A stretch of 7,744 nt of DNA from Candidatus Pelagibacterales bacterium. Its GTDB lineage: Bacteria > Pseudomonadota > Alphaproteobacteria > TMED109. This document shows positions 1 to 7,514 of this stretch, piece by piece. The DNA lies in assembly GCA_002684605.1 (NCBI GenBank), contig NYVM01000056.1, positions 1 through 7,744 of the forward strand, given 5' to 3'. The position numbers were made by a program, and so were the translations under genes. The notes under the pieces are model-generated. The model worked only from the letters and a program-made list of their open reading frames with translations, had not been told where the DNA came from and did no database searches. How positions within the stretch are numbered: the first letter of the stretch is position 1; each line of letters opens with the position of its first letter.

Positions 1-1
1 T

Positions 2-1471
2 CCAAGTACTTACGCACAAGAAAAACTAAAATATGGTCAGAGAGCAGAACTCGCAAAACATTATGTAGCAGATAATTCTCTAAATGAATTTTTCCAAGGA
101 ACAATAAAAGAAGTAGCCTTAATAGTACAGGGAGGACTTTATAATAATTTGATATCTTCTTTGCAGGAAATGGGCCTTGCTGATAGCTTAGGCAATACTC
201 AAGTATCTATTTATGTTTTAAATGTCGTACATCCATTAATTCCAGATGAAATCATTTCTCATGCTAAAAAATTTAAAGCATTACTAGTTATTGAAGAGGG
301 GCAGCCTCAGTATATTGAACAGGAATTAGGATTGCTATTACATAAAGAAAAAATTAATGTTGATTTGAAGGGTAAAGATATTCTTCCTATGGCAGGCGAA
401 TATACTTCTGAAGTTATATATAAAGGTGTTTTTAGCTTTATAAATAATTATATTCCTGATTTTCAAAATTTCTCTAATTTAAATTATAATGCTGAAATAG
501 ATCAATTAAGGGATGAAGCATCTTCTTCCTTGGGGGAAGTTGTTCCTGCAAGACCGCCAGGGTTTTGCACAGGGTGTCCAGAAAGACCATTCTTTTCAGC
601 TTTAAAAATGGTGGAGAAAGATATAGGAAAAATCCATGTTTCTACCGATATAGGATGTCATTCTTTTGCTACCTTTGCTCCATTTTCTTTTGGTCAATCT
701 ATTTTAGGTTATGGAATGAGTCTCGCCTCAAGTGCAGGTGTTCAAAGTTTTTCAGATAAAAGGCCTATTGCTATAATGGGAGATGGAGGATTTTGGCATA
801 ATGGTTTGTTAAGTGGTGTAGCATCAAGATTATTAAACAATTCAGATGGTATATTAGTTATACTTCAGAATGGATATACATCAGCAACAGGTACGCAAGA
901 TCTTATTTCAACTCCTGAATCCAGTAATAGAGTATTGGCAGCTTCTGAAAGCTCTACTAGTACAGATAAAACAATAGAGGAAGCGTTAGAAGGTTTAGGA
1001 GTAGAGTGGATAAAAACTGTTCATACTTATAAAGTTGGTTCTGTTAAAAAGGTTATTGCTGAAGCATTTGAAAGTTCTTTTAATGGTTTAAAAGTAATCA
1101 TTGCAGAAGGGGAATGTCAGTTAGAAAGGCAAAGAAGATTAAAACCTATTAAAGCTAATGCTATAAAAATGAATAAACGATTTGTGAGAGTTAAGTATGG
1201 GGTAGATGAAGCGACTTGTACGGGTGATCACTCCTGTATAAGGCTTTCTGGGTGCCCAACATTAACAGTTAAGCCATCTAGTGATCCTTTAAAAACAGAC
1301 CCTGTGGCTCATGTTACTGATGGATGTGTCGGTTGTGGTTTATGTGGAGAAAATGCAATAGAAGCAACATTATGTCCTTCTTTCTATAAAGCTGAAATAA
1401 TAAATAACCCTAATTTTAAAGAACGTTCTCTATCATGGATGAGAAATAAAGTTATTGGTTTACTTTCTTGA
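2..1471 (+). CDS. iorA: Indolepyruvate ferredoxin oxidoreductase, alpha subunit (3' part; start lies left of the window)
   Basis: This subunit carries the thiamine diphosphate (TPP) site of the enzyme that converts indolepyruvate or other aryl-pyruvates plus CoA to aryl-acetyl-CoA and CO2, reducing ferredoxin in the cytoplasm. The frame is open from base 2 with no stop, so the gene enters from the left. A TTG at 149 lies inside conserved sequence and is not the start. About 489 residues are visible; the family is usually around 700, so roughly the last two thirds are present. In order: the middle (PFOR/transketolase-C-like) domain to about base 450; a PPGFCTGCPERPFFSALK segment at 551-604; the TPP pyrophosphate/Mg motif GDGG (779-790) with NGYTSATG (869-892); and a C-terminal ferredoxin-like domain with Cys codons at 1217, 1235, 1253, 1325, 1334, 1343 and 1373. 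The first Cys group reads CTGDHSC, with Asp where a Cys is usual. The stop overlaps the iorB start by 4 bases. Family assignment is firm; the exact 2-oxoacid substrate is inferred. Confidence 0.93.
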   Translation, partial: PSTYAQEKLKYGQRAELAKHYVADNSLNEFFQGTIKEVALIVQGGLYNNLISSLQEMGLADSLGNTQVSIYVLNVVHPLIPDEIISHAKKFKALLVIEEGQPQYIEQELGLLLHKEKINVDLKGKDILPMAGEYTSEVIYKGVFSFINNYIPDFQNFSNLNYNAEIDQLRDEASSSLGEVVPARPPGFCTGCPERPFFSALKMVEKDIGKIHVSTDIGCHSFATFAPFSFGQSILGYGMSLASSAGVQSFSDKRPIAIMGDGGFWHNGLLSGVASRLLNNSDGILVILQNGYTSATGTQDLISTPESSNRVLAASESSTSTDKTIEEALEGLGVEWIKTVHTYKVGSVKKVIAEAFESSFNGLKVIIAEGECQLERQRRLKPIKANAIKMNKRFVRVKYGVDEATCTGDHSCIRLSGCPTLTVKPSSDPLKTDPVAHVTDGCVGCGLCGENAIEATLCPSFYKAEIINNPNFKERSLSWMRNKVIGLLS

Positions 1472-2964
1472 ATAATCATAAAACTTTATCAGTATTAATT
1501 ACCGCACTAGGAGGAGAAGGCGGTGGAACTTTAATGAATTGGATTTTAGATTGTGCAAGAAAAGAAAATTTTTTTGTACAGGGAACTTCTATACCAGGAG
1601 TTGCACAAAGAACAGGAAGTACAAGTTATTATATAGAAATATGTGACCAAAATTTTGAAAAAGGTAAGGAGCCAATATTATCACTATACCCAAAGCCCGG
1701 AAGAGTAGATGTAGTCATTGCTAGTGAATTATTGGAAGCAGCAAGGGTAATTGAAAAAGGATATGTAAACCCCGATAAAACTTTATTAATTACTTCTTCT
1801 AGCAGAACTTATACTAATTTAGAAAAATCACATTTGGCAGACGGAAGGTTTAATGAAGATAAAATATTAGCGACATGCAATAAAATGTCTAAAAGTTTTA
1901 TATGTTTAGATTTAAACAAAATAGCTTTAAATCATTCAACAATAGTTTCTGCGACAATGTTTGGAGCATTAGCAGGTTGCCATGTGTTTCCGTGGTCAAA
2001 AAAAACTTGTGAAACTATTTTTTCTAAAAATGATTTTGGAAAAAATAGTTTAGAAGGTTTTAATTTTACCTATAGCGAAATCAATTCTGATGCTAATAGT
2101 ACTTTTGATGCTAATTCTTTTGCTAGCTCTATTTTAGTAAAAAAGCAACTTGATGATGAGGTCTTTTTATCATCGTTGCCAATGGAACTTTCTAACCTAG
2201 TAGCGTTAGGAAAAGAAAGGTGTATTGATTATCAAAACAAAAAATATGCAAAGTTATATATCGCTAGAATTAAAAAAATAGTTTCTTCAATAAATTTAGA
2301 AAATGAACAGATAATTCCAATTATAGAAAATATAGTGAGAAGACTATCTTTGTGGATGACTTATGAAGATATTCCTAGAGTTGCGCAACATAAGATAAAG
2401 CCAGAGAGATTTATAAAAATAAAAGAGGAAATAAAAATAAAAAAAAATCAAATACTTTTGGTTCAAGATATTTTTAAACCAGGTATAAATGAAATAGGAG
2501 CTATGTTGCCTAGAAAAATAGGACAGTTTTTTATAAAAAATAATAAAGTAATGTCATTTTTACCTTTTATAGGAAAAGGCATGAAAATTAATTCATTAAC
2601 AATATTTGGTTTTCTTAGTCTAAAATTTTTAGCGACTTTTCGTTATATCAGGACAATTTCTCTACGTTATAATGAAGAGCAAAAAAATATAGAAAAATGG
2701 ATTAATAATATTATTATTGCTTTAAGTAAATCTGTAACTTTTGCAGAAGGCTTAGCAGATATGCCTCAAATTTTAAAAGGTTACGGAGATACTTGGGATA
2801 GAGGAAAAATAAAATATAATATGATTAATAGTGCTTTAGTAGAAAAAAAAATAGGTGATCTTAACAATAGTAAGGATGGAGAAATTTTAAAACAAGCTAT
2901 TCTAATTTGTATGAATGATACAGAAGTTGAAAAATTAGAAATATTTTTAAATAATAATTCTTAA
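1468..2964 (+). CDS. iorB: Indolepyruvate oxidoreductase beta subunit, long form with DUF6537-like tail
   Basis: This is the partner of IorA, providing the PFOR gamma-type domain of the aryl-pyruvate:ferredoxin oxidoreductase. The 498-residue length fits the long proteobacterial beta subunit rather than the roughly 200-residue archaeal/clostridial IorB. Residues 8-58 carry the family core: GGEGGGTL (15-22) and TSIPGVAQRTGST (40-52). A second conserved stretch follows around 70-215, including a SATMFGALAG-like segment. The remainder matches the DUF6537-type tail, with RYNEEQKNIEKW and GYGDTWDRG (438-446). The TTG start at 1468 is chosen because the first in-frame ATG (near 1534) falls after the GGEGGG motif, and the TTG forms a TTGA overlap with the iorA stop. 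No clear Shine-Dalgarno sequence precedes it, so translation probably depends on coupling to iorA. The C-terminal half is Lys/Ile/Asn-rich, in line with AT-biased drift. It ends 10 bp from the convergent pntB. Function is confident; the role of the tail is unknown to me. Confidence 0.92.
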   Translation: MNNHKTLSVLITALGGEGGGTLMNWILDCARKENFFVQGTSIPGVAQRTGSTSYYIEICDQNFEKGKEPILSLYPKPGRVDVVIASELLEAARVIEKGYVNPDKTLLITSSSRTYTNLEKSHLADGRFNEDKILATCNKMSKSFICLDLNKIALNHSTIVSATMFGALAGCHVFPWSKKTCETIFSKNDFGKNSLEGFNFTYSEINSDANSTFDANSFASSILVKKQLDDEVFLSSLPMELSNLVALGKERCIDYQNKKYAKLYIARIKKIVSSINLENEQIIPIIENIVRRLSLWMTYEDIPRVAQHKIKPERFIKIKEEIKIKKNQILLVQDIFKPGINEIGAMLPRKIGQFFIKNNKVMSFLPFIGKGMKINSLTIFGFLSLKFLATFRYIRTISLRYNEEQKNIEKWINNIIIALSKSVTFAEGLADMPQILKGYGDTWDRGKIKYNMINSALVEKKIGDLNNSKDGEILKQAILICMNDTEVEKLEIFLNNNS

Positions 2965-2974
2965 TTATTATATT

Positions 2975-4366
2975 TTAATCTAGTGCTTGAACTATTTTTT
3001 CACACATTTTTTTAGCATCTGCAAAAAGCATCATAGTATTTTCTTTGTAAAAAACATCATTATCAATACCAGCATAACCTGGTGATAAAGATCTCTTAAC
3101 AAATAAAACAGTCTTTGCGTTTTCAACCTCTAAAATAGGCATTCCTGCTATTGGACTAGTAGGGTCTGTTTTAGCAGCTGGGTTTGTTACATCATTAGCA
3201 CCTATAACAAAAGCTACATCTGTAGAAGAAAAATCACTATTAATATCTTCTAGTTCAAAAACTTCATCATATGGAACATTGGCTTCAGCTAATAGTACAT
3301 TCATATGTCCAGGCATTCTACCTGCAACTGGATGAACAGCATATTTTACATTAACACCCGAATCTTTTAATTTATCTGACATTTCTCTTAAAATATGTTG
3401 TGCTTGGGCTACTGCCATTCCATAACCAGGAACAATAACTACATTTTGAGAATTTTGCATAATAAAAGCCGCATCTTCAGCACTTCCAGACTTTGCATTT
3501 TTATTAGCATTACCTGTTTTTTGATCTTCGGATGTATTCCCAAAGCCTCCTAATATCACGCTTATAAAGGATCTATTCATAGCTCTACACATTATGTAAG
3601 AAAGAATAGCACCAGAACTTCCTACCAAAGCACCAACTATTATTAAAGCAGTATTTTGAAGGGTAAAACCTATACCTGCCGCTGCCCATCCTGAGTATGA
3701 ATTTAACATAGAAACTACTACAGGCATATCTGCCCCACCAATAGGTATAATTAAAAGGATGCCTATTAATAAAGCTAATATAGTTAACATATGAAAATAA
3801 TTAGGATCTTCATTATTAGTAAAACATATTATCAAAATAACCATAGCAACACCTATTAAAAGATTAACTATATGTTGCCCTTTAAATACTAATGGAGCTC
3901 CACTTATAATTCCTTGGAGTTTTCCAAAGGCAATAATAGAACCTGTAAAAGTAATTGCTCCTATTGCTACACCTAAAGACATTTCTATTCTGCTTGCAAT
4001 TTTTATAGATCCTATACTTCCTATACCATAGGATTCGGGTGATAATAATGCAGTGTATGCTACAAGAACAGCTGCTACACCAACTAAGCTATGAAAAGCT
4101 GCAACTAATTGAGGCATAGCTGTCATTTCTATTTTAAGCGCTATAGTGGTGCCTATAACTGCTCCTATTAAAATTGCAGTTATGATAAGAGAATAATTCG
4201 ATGTCTCAGGTTGTAAGATAGTAGTTATAATCGCTACTGTCATTCCAAGAATTCCAAAGTAATTTCCTTTTCTAGCACTAGTTGGGCTAGATAAACCTTT
4301 AAGTGACATTATAAACAGTATAGAAGCTAATAAATATAAAAGAGCTGAGAAATTGATACTTATCAT
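2975..4366 (-). CDS. pntB: NAD(P)(+) transhydrogenase (Re/Si-specific), beta subunit
   Basis: PntB forms most of the membrane proton channel (domain II) and the NADP(H)-binding domain III of proton-translocating transhydrogenase, in the inner membrane. At 463 residues it is close to the E. coli length. Residues 1-265 hold about nine hydrophobic helices. His92, in [10 protein letters not shown], corresponds to the proton-pathway His91 of E. coli, and Asp213 and Asn222 in [20 protein letters not shown] are conserved. A hydrophilic linker (about 275-300) leads to domain III, with GYGMAVAQ (314-321), [18 protein letters not shown] (345-362), [10 protein letters not shown] (389-398) and [13 protein letters not shown] (424-436), the NADP-binding signatures. 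The ATG overlaps the pntAB stop as ATGA and is preceded by AAGGA at 8-base spacing. It is the last gene of the pnt operon. No rho-independent terminator is visible before the convergent iorB end. All key residues I could check are intact. Confidence 0.98.
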   Translation of the reverse strand: MISINFSALLYLLASILFIMSLKGLSSPTSARKGNYFGILGMTVAIITTILQPETSNYSLIITAILIGAVIGTTIALKIEMTAMPQLVAAFHSLVGVAAVLVAYTALLSPESYGIGSIGSIKIASRIEMSLGVAIGAITFTGSIIAFGKLQGIISGAPLVFKGQHIVNLLIGVAMVILIICFTNNEDPNYFHMLTILALLIGILLIIPIGGADMPVVVSMLNSYSGWAAAGIGFTLQNTALIIVGALVGSSGAILSYIMCRAMNRSFISVILGGFGNTSEDQKTGNANKNAKSGSAEDAAFIMQNSQNVVIVPGYGMAVAQAQHILREMSDKLKDSGVNVKYAVHPVAGRMPGHMNVLLAEANVPYDEVFELEDINSDFSSTDVAFVIGANDVTNPAAKTDPTSPIAGMPILEVENAKTVLFVKRSLSPGYAGIDNDVFYKENTMMLFADAKKMCEKIVQALD

Positions 4367-4668
4367 TTATCTTTTCCTTTATTTTTTTTAAACATTGCTA
4401 ACATTCTCCATGTAACAACAAATCCTCCAAAAATATTTATAGAAGCTATAATAATTGCAATAAAACCTAACCATTTAGATGTGATATCGACTTCATTACT
4501 TGCTGAACCTAGTGCAATTAATGCTCCAACAATTATTATTCCTGAGATAGCATTAGTAACAGACATTAAAGGAGTATGTAATGCAGATGTAACCGACCAA
4601 ACAACAAAATAGCCTACAAAAATTGCAAGGATAAATATCGTTAAGTCTATAATAAATGGATCGGTCAT
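4363..4668 (-). CDS. pntAB: NAD(P)(+) transhydrogenase alpha subunit, membrane part (PntA part 2)
   Basis: This small membrane subunit carries the helices that in E. coli form the C-terminal part of PntA; with PntB it makes the proton-conducting domain II. The 101 residues are the usual size for a separate PntAB. Three hydrophobic segments are visible (about 7-28, 38-55 and 66-87). The conserved [13 protein letters not shown] stretch (31-43) and the [11 protein letters not shown] segment (80-90) are family signatures, and a Lys-rich tail (94-101) should face the cytoplasm. The ATG has a good AGGAG ribosome-binding site 8 bases upstream. The gene starts 17 bases after pntAA stops, and its TGA overlaps the ATG of pntB, so the three subunits should be co-translated. 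The split alpha chain is the Rhodospirillum-type arrangement; here the gap between the two parts is a real stop plus a new RBS, not a frameshift. Confidence 0.97.
   Translation of the reverse strand: MTDPFIIDLTIFILAIFVGYFVVWSVTSALHTPLMSVTNAISGIIIVGALIALGSASNEVDITSKWLGFIAIIIASINIFGGFVVTWRMLAMFKKNKGKDK
4375..4379 (-). promoter_or_regulatory. Ribosome-binding site of pntB inside the pntAB 3' end
   Basis: AAGGA on the minus strand, 8 bases before the pntB ATG, embedded in the last Lys-rich codons of pntAB. Together with the ATGA overlap it indicates translational coupling of the two membrane subunits. Confidence 0.8.
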
Positions 4669-4676
4669 ACTGTATT

Positions 4677-4681
4677 CTCCT
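4677..4681 (-). promoter_or_regulatory. Ribosome-binding site of pntAB
   Basis: AGGAG on the minus strand, 8 bases before the pntAB ATG and within the 17-base gap after the pntAA stop. It shows that the alpha chain is genuinely split into two genes and not broken by a frameshift. Confidence 0.85.
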
Positions 4682-4685
4682 AGGA

Positions 4686-5819
4686 CTATATATTCATAAC
4701 TTTACCGTCATGACTAACACAAGATTTTTTTAGTATTTCATCTTCCCAGTCTATTTCAATTTTTTTATCTTTAACCATTAATTGAACAAAGTTAAATAAG
4801 TTTTTTGAGTATAAACTGCTTGCATCCTGAGATAATTTACTCGGAAAATTTGCATAACCCATTATTTTAACACCATGCTCAACAATAGTTTCATTTAATT
4901 TAGTGAGTTTACAATTACCGCCAGCTTCTGCAGCTAAGTCGACAATTATAGAGCCTGGTTTCATATCTTTAACCATGTCATCAGTAATTAATTCTGGAGC
5001 TTCCTTCCCAGGAATTAAAGCAGTAGTTATGACAATATCTTGAGCTTTAATAGTTTTATGCAGAAGGTCTTTTTGTTGTTTTTTATATTCATCTGTCATT
5101 TCTTTAGCATAGCCACTATCTGTTTCATTATCAGAGATAGTATCATTTTCTAAGATTACTTCCACAAATTTTGCACCCAAGCTTTCAACTTGTTCTTTAG
5201 CGGCAGCCCTAACATCAAAAGCGGAAACTATAGCACCTAGTCGTCTTGCAGTAGCTATGGCTTGCAATCCAGCTACTCCAGCTCCAAGTATTAAAATCTT
5301 AGCAGGAGCAATAGTACCTGCAGCTGTCATCATCATCGGTATTGCCTTAGAAAACTCAGACACAGAATCTATTACAGCTTTATATCCTGCAAGATTAGAC
5401 TGAGAAGATAAAGCATCCATAGATTGAGCTCTACTTATTCTAGGTATAAGTTCTACAGAAAAGGCATCGATATGATTATTTGCTAGATCTTTTATTTTAT
5501 CTTGGTTTTGTAATGGTTTTAAGAAACCTATAACTTTAGTACCTTTATTGTAATACTTAATATTATCTGAGCCATTTCCATCTTTATGAACAGTATTTAC
5601 TTTAAGAACAATATCTGCAGAAGATATCAGTGTCTTAGTATCAGTAACAATATTAGCCCCTGCATTTTTATAAGACTCATTAGAAAAAAAAGAACTTACA
5701 CCAGCGTCTTCTTCAATATCTACGGAAAAACCTAAAGAAATAAATTTTTTTACTGTTTCAGGAGATGCTGATACCCGTTTTTCTAAGTCTTCTGTTTCTT
5801 TTACTATAGCAATTTTCAT
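4686..5819 (-). CDS. pntAA: NAD(P)(+) transhydrogenase alpha subunit, NAD(H)-binding part (PntA part 1)
   Basis: This soluble domain I of transhydrogenase binds NAD(H) at the cytoplasmic face and exchanges hydride with NADP(H) on PntB domain III. The 377 residues are close to the R. rubrum protein. The N-terminus MKIAIVKET with KRVSASPE (14-21) is the alanine dehydrogenase/PNT N-terminal domain. [20 protein letters not shown] (127-146) contains the conserved Arg127, Gln132, Asp135 and Ser138 of the active-site loop. The Rossmann motif GAGVAGLQA (179-187) is followed by Asp202 in FDVR, the acidic residue that favours NAD over NADP. The mobile loop with GYAKEM (236-241) is present. [15 protein letters not shown] (288-302) is conserved. 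It ends in a short tail with no membrane helices, as expected of a separate PntAA. The ATG is the only start that keeps the conserved N-terminus; its ribosome-binding site is weak (AATAAGA). It leads the pntAA-pntAB-pntB operon, 93 bp downstream of the transporter. Confidence 0.98.
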   Translation of the reverse strand: MKIAIVKETEDLEKRVSASPETVKKFISLGFSVDIEEDAGVSSFFSNESYKNAGANIVTDTKTLISSADIVLKVNTVHKDGNGSDNIKYYNKGTKVIGFLKPLQNQDKIKDLANNHIDAFSVELIPRISRAQSMDALSSQSNLAGYKAVIDSVSEFSKAIPMMMTAAGTIAPAKILILGAGVAGLQAIATARRLGAIVSAFDVRAAAKEQVESLGAKFVEVILENDTISDNETDSGYAKEMTDEYKKQQKDLLHKTIKAQDIVITTALIPGKEAPELITDDMVKDMKPGSIIVDLAAEAGGNCKLTKLNETIVEHGVKIMGYANFPSKLSQDASSLYSKNLFNFVQLMVKDKKIEIDWEDEILKKSCVSHDGKVMNI

Positions 5820-5912
5820 ATTACATATTCTTATTTTTAAGTTAATTTTAAAAATTAATACTTATAAATATATTTTACAAGTCTTTATTTTTTTATAATT
5901 ATGATTATTTTT
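5820..5912 (-). promoter_or_regulatory. AT-rich leader between the transporter gene and pntAA
   Basis: This 93-base gap is nearly all A/T. On the minus strand TTGTAA (5880-5875) could be a -35 box, but the hexamer 17 bases on (TAATTT) is a poor -10. A 17-bp palindrome (5842-5858) lies 23 bases before the pntAA ATG. No GC-rich hairpin with a T-run follows the transporter stop, so read-through into pntAA is possible. Whether pntAA has its own promoter is undecided. Confidence 0.3.
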
Positions 5913-7388
5913 TTATTTTACCCACAGTGGAATTTTATTTAGTTCTACATCAAATACGGGAACTAAAATCAGCGCAATAATTACTCCTATTATTAATAAA
6001 GAAATTATATTTAACCATATACCTGCTTTTATCATATCAGAAATTTTGAGGTGACCAGAAGCATATGCAATGGTATTAGGAGGTGTTGCAACTGGCATCA
6101 TAAATGCACAACTTGCAGCAAGTGTAGCAGGAATAATTAAAAGTAAAGGATCTTGACCAAGTCCCAGAGCTGTTGCTCCCAGAATAGGAATAAATGTTGA
6201 AGCAGTTGCTGTGTTAGAGGTTAATTCTGTTAGTATAATAATACTTACCACACATATTAGGACTAAAAGTATAATAGATATGTTGGATAGGCTATTACTT
6301 AAAGAACCAATCCATGCAGCTAATCCCGATGTATTTATCACTGTGGCAAGAGATAACCCGCCACCAATTAATATTAGTGCACCCCAAGGTATATTTTGGG
6401 CAACTTCCCAATTAATTAATCTTTGTCTTTTTGGTCTATTGGAGGGTATAATAAATAAAAAAATTGCAGCCATTATTGCTATTGAAGAATCATTTATTGC
6501 TCCAGAAGGAATTACACCTACTAATGCATTTGAAATCCACTTTCTAGATATCCATAAAAAAGCTGTTACTATAAAGACTATTCCTACCATTACTTCATCT
6601 TGAGTGACTGTACCTAATTCTTTTATTTTATCCTTAATTACCTTGTCTTTTATTGTTATTTTAGAATCTAAAGGAAAACATAAAAAAGTAAGTATTATCC
6701 AGGCTATAGGCAGAAGTATAATTGAAGTAGGAAGTCCAATTTTTAACCAGTCTACAAAACTTATTTCATAATTATACATTTCTGAGAGCATGGCAGCCAT
6801 TACCGTATTAGGAGGAGTTCCAATTATTGTTGCTATTCCTCCAATTGTTGCTGAAAATGCAATACTTAATACTAAACTTTTATCAAAGTTATGATTTTTA
6901 ACATTATTTTTATCTTCTTTAAATACAGTAATAATAGATAACGCAATCGGTAACATCATAATGGCTGTTGCACTATTGCTAATCCACATGGATAAAAAAG
7001 CAGTAGCACACATAAATCCAAAAATTAGAGATTTAGGACCACTTTTAAATTTAGATATTATATAATAAGCTATTCTTTTATGAAGCCCTGTATGCTGCAT
7101 AGCTAAACCAATTATAAAACCTCCCATAAAAAGAAATATTATAGGATGACTAAAACCTTGGGCTGTTGCTTTTATAGGACTTATATCTAATATTGGAAAA
7201 AGAACTATAGGAACCAGCCCTGTAGCAGGTAAGGGAATAGCTTCTGTTAACCACCAAGTTGCCATGAGCAGGGCAACGCCTAAAGTCAGCCACGCTTTAT
7301 TATTTAATGATTCAGGTGAAGGCAGTAAACAAGTAGCAATAAGAAATATTATTCCTATAAGTAAACCAATAAACTTTGTTTTGTTCAT
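5913..7388 (-). CDS. DASS/SLC13-family sodium:anion (probably di/tricarboxylate) symporter
   Basis: This inner-membrane carrier of the divalent anion:sodium symporter family imports dicarboxylates or related anions (succinate, malate, citrate, or in some members sulfate) with Na+. It has 491 residues, the common size, and is almost entirely hydrophobic, with about eleven membrane segments plus two re-entrant hairpins. Both halves of the inverted repeat carry the Na+/substrate motifs: SNS at 137-139 (usually SNT) followed by TPPNT at 191-195, and SNT at 391-393 followed by TPPNT at 435-439. The region from Ala425 to Ala441 (ASCAFMMPVATPPNTIA) fits the SLC13 signature except for its last position. 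The ATG at 7388 has AGGA 13 bases upstream, rather far, but no other in-frame start is closer. It is transcribed away from ettA and towards pntAA, with which it could share a transcript. Substrate cannot be assigned from sequence alone; TPPNT in both halves favours carboxylates. Confidence 0.93.
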   Translation of the reverse strand: MNKTKFIGLLIGIIFLIATCLLPSPESLNNKAWLTLGVALLMATWWLTEAIPLPATGLVPIVLFPILDISPIKATAQGFSHPIIFLFMGGFIIGLAMQHTGLHKRIAYYIISKFKSGPKSLIFGFMCATAFLSMWISNSATAIMMLPIALSIITVFKEDKNNVKNHNFDKSLVLSIAFSATIGGIATIIGTPPNTVMAAMLSEMYNYEISFVDWLKIGLPTSIILLPIAWIILTFLCFPLDSKITIKDKVIKDKIKELGTVTQDEVMVGIVFIVTAFLWISRKWISNALVGVIPSGAINDSSIAIMAAIFLFIIPSNRPKRQRLINWEVAQNIPWGALILIGGGLSLATVINTSGLAAWIGSLSNSLSNISIILLVLICVVSIIILTELTSNTATASTFIPILGATALGLGQDPLLLIIPATLAASCAFMMPVATPPNTIAYASGHLKISDMIKAGIWLNIISLLIIGVIIALILVPVFDVELNKIPLWVK

Positions 7389-7460
7389 TTTTTTATCATT
7401 TTCCTATATACTTTTTATAAAGAATACTTTGCTTCTTATTTTAAATGTTTATAAGTCTTT

Positions 7461-7483
7461 TTTATATATTTTTAATATATAAA
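7461..7483. repeat. Perfect 23-bp AT-only inverted repeat
   Basis: TTTATATATT, a 3-base TTT loop, then AATATATAAA: ten-base arms with no mismatch. It sits 31 bp upstream of the ettA ATG and about 72 bp upstream of the transporter ATG. It could be an operator, or a symmetrical -10-like stretch serving both directions. Because it contains only A and T, with a TA-repeat core, chance is a real alternative. Confidence 0.5.
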
Positions 7484-7501
7484 GCAATTACCTGTATAAA
7501 T

Positions 7502-7506
7502 GGAGA
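7502..7506 (+). promoter_or_regulatory. Ribosome-binding site of ettA
   Basis: GGAGA lies 8 bases before the ATG at 7515. It is the clearest Shine-Dalgarno sequence on the plus strand here and fixes the ettA start, which gives the typical EttA N-terminus. Confidence 0.8.
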
Positions 7507-7514
7507 TTAAATTT

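Larger units (their letters stand above)
7389..7514. promoter_or_regulatory. Divergent intergenic region between the transporter and ettA
   Basis: These 126 bases are almost pure A/T and must hold the start signals for two divergent genes. Candidates are weak. For ettA, TATAAG (7450-7455) or TATAAA (7495-7500) could be -10 boxes, without a good -35 at standard spacing. For the transporter, minus-strand TTGCTT (around 7484-7489) lies 15 bases before TATAAA. AT-richness makes such matches cheap, so no box is assigned firmly. The region also contains a perfect inverted repeat, listed separately. Confidence 0.45.

Noticed and set aside
149..151. TTG as the start of iorA
   Set aside because: The frame is open back to base 2 and the upstream residues (for example LNEFFQGTIKEVALIVQGG) read as continuous protein, so the gene is cut by the window edge.
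565..759. 64-codon plus-strand open frame inside iorA
   Set aside because: It lies entirely within the conserved TPP-domain coding sequence in another frame and has no recognisable content or RBS.
4669..4685. Possible frameshift splitting a single pntA gene
   Set aside because: A separate pntAA and pntAB is the normal alphaproteobacterial arrangement; there is a genuine stop, a good AGGAG site and an ATG, and both products have standard lengths.
5842..5858. 17-bp palindrome TTAATTTT-A-AAAATTAA before pntAA
   Set aside because: Arms of eight A/T bases are expected by chance in a stretch this AT-rich; kept only as a remark in the pntAA leader entry.
5895..5914. Plus-strand hairpin ATAAT-TATG-ATTAT followed by a T-run, resembling a terminator
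   Set aside because: The stem is five A/T pairs only, too weak, and no plus-strand gene precedes it; on the coding strand the run is A, not T.
6211..6603. 130-codon plus-strand open frame antisense to the transporter
   Set aside because: Its composition is a mirror of the hydrophobic transporter codons; long antisense frames are expected there, and nothing in it resembles a known protein.
7264..7482. 72-codon plus-strand open frame running from the transporter 5' end into the intergenic region
   Set aside because: More than half is antisense to the transporter and the rest is low-complexity A/T translation; no RBS or recognisable motif.
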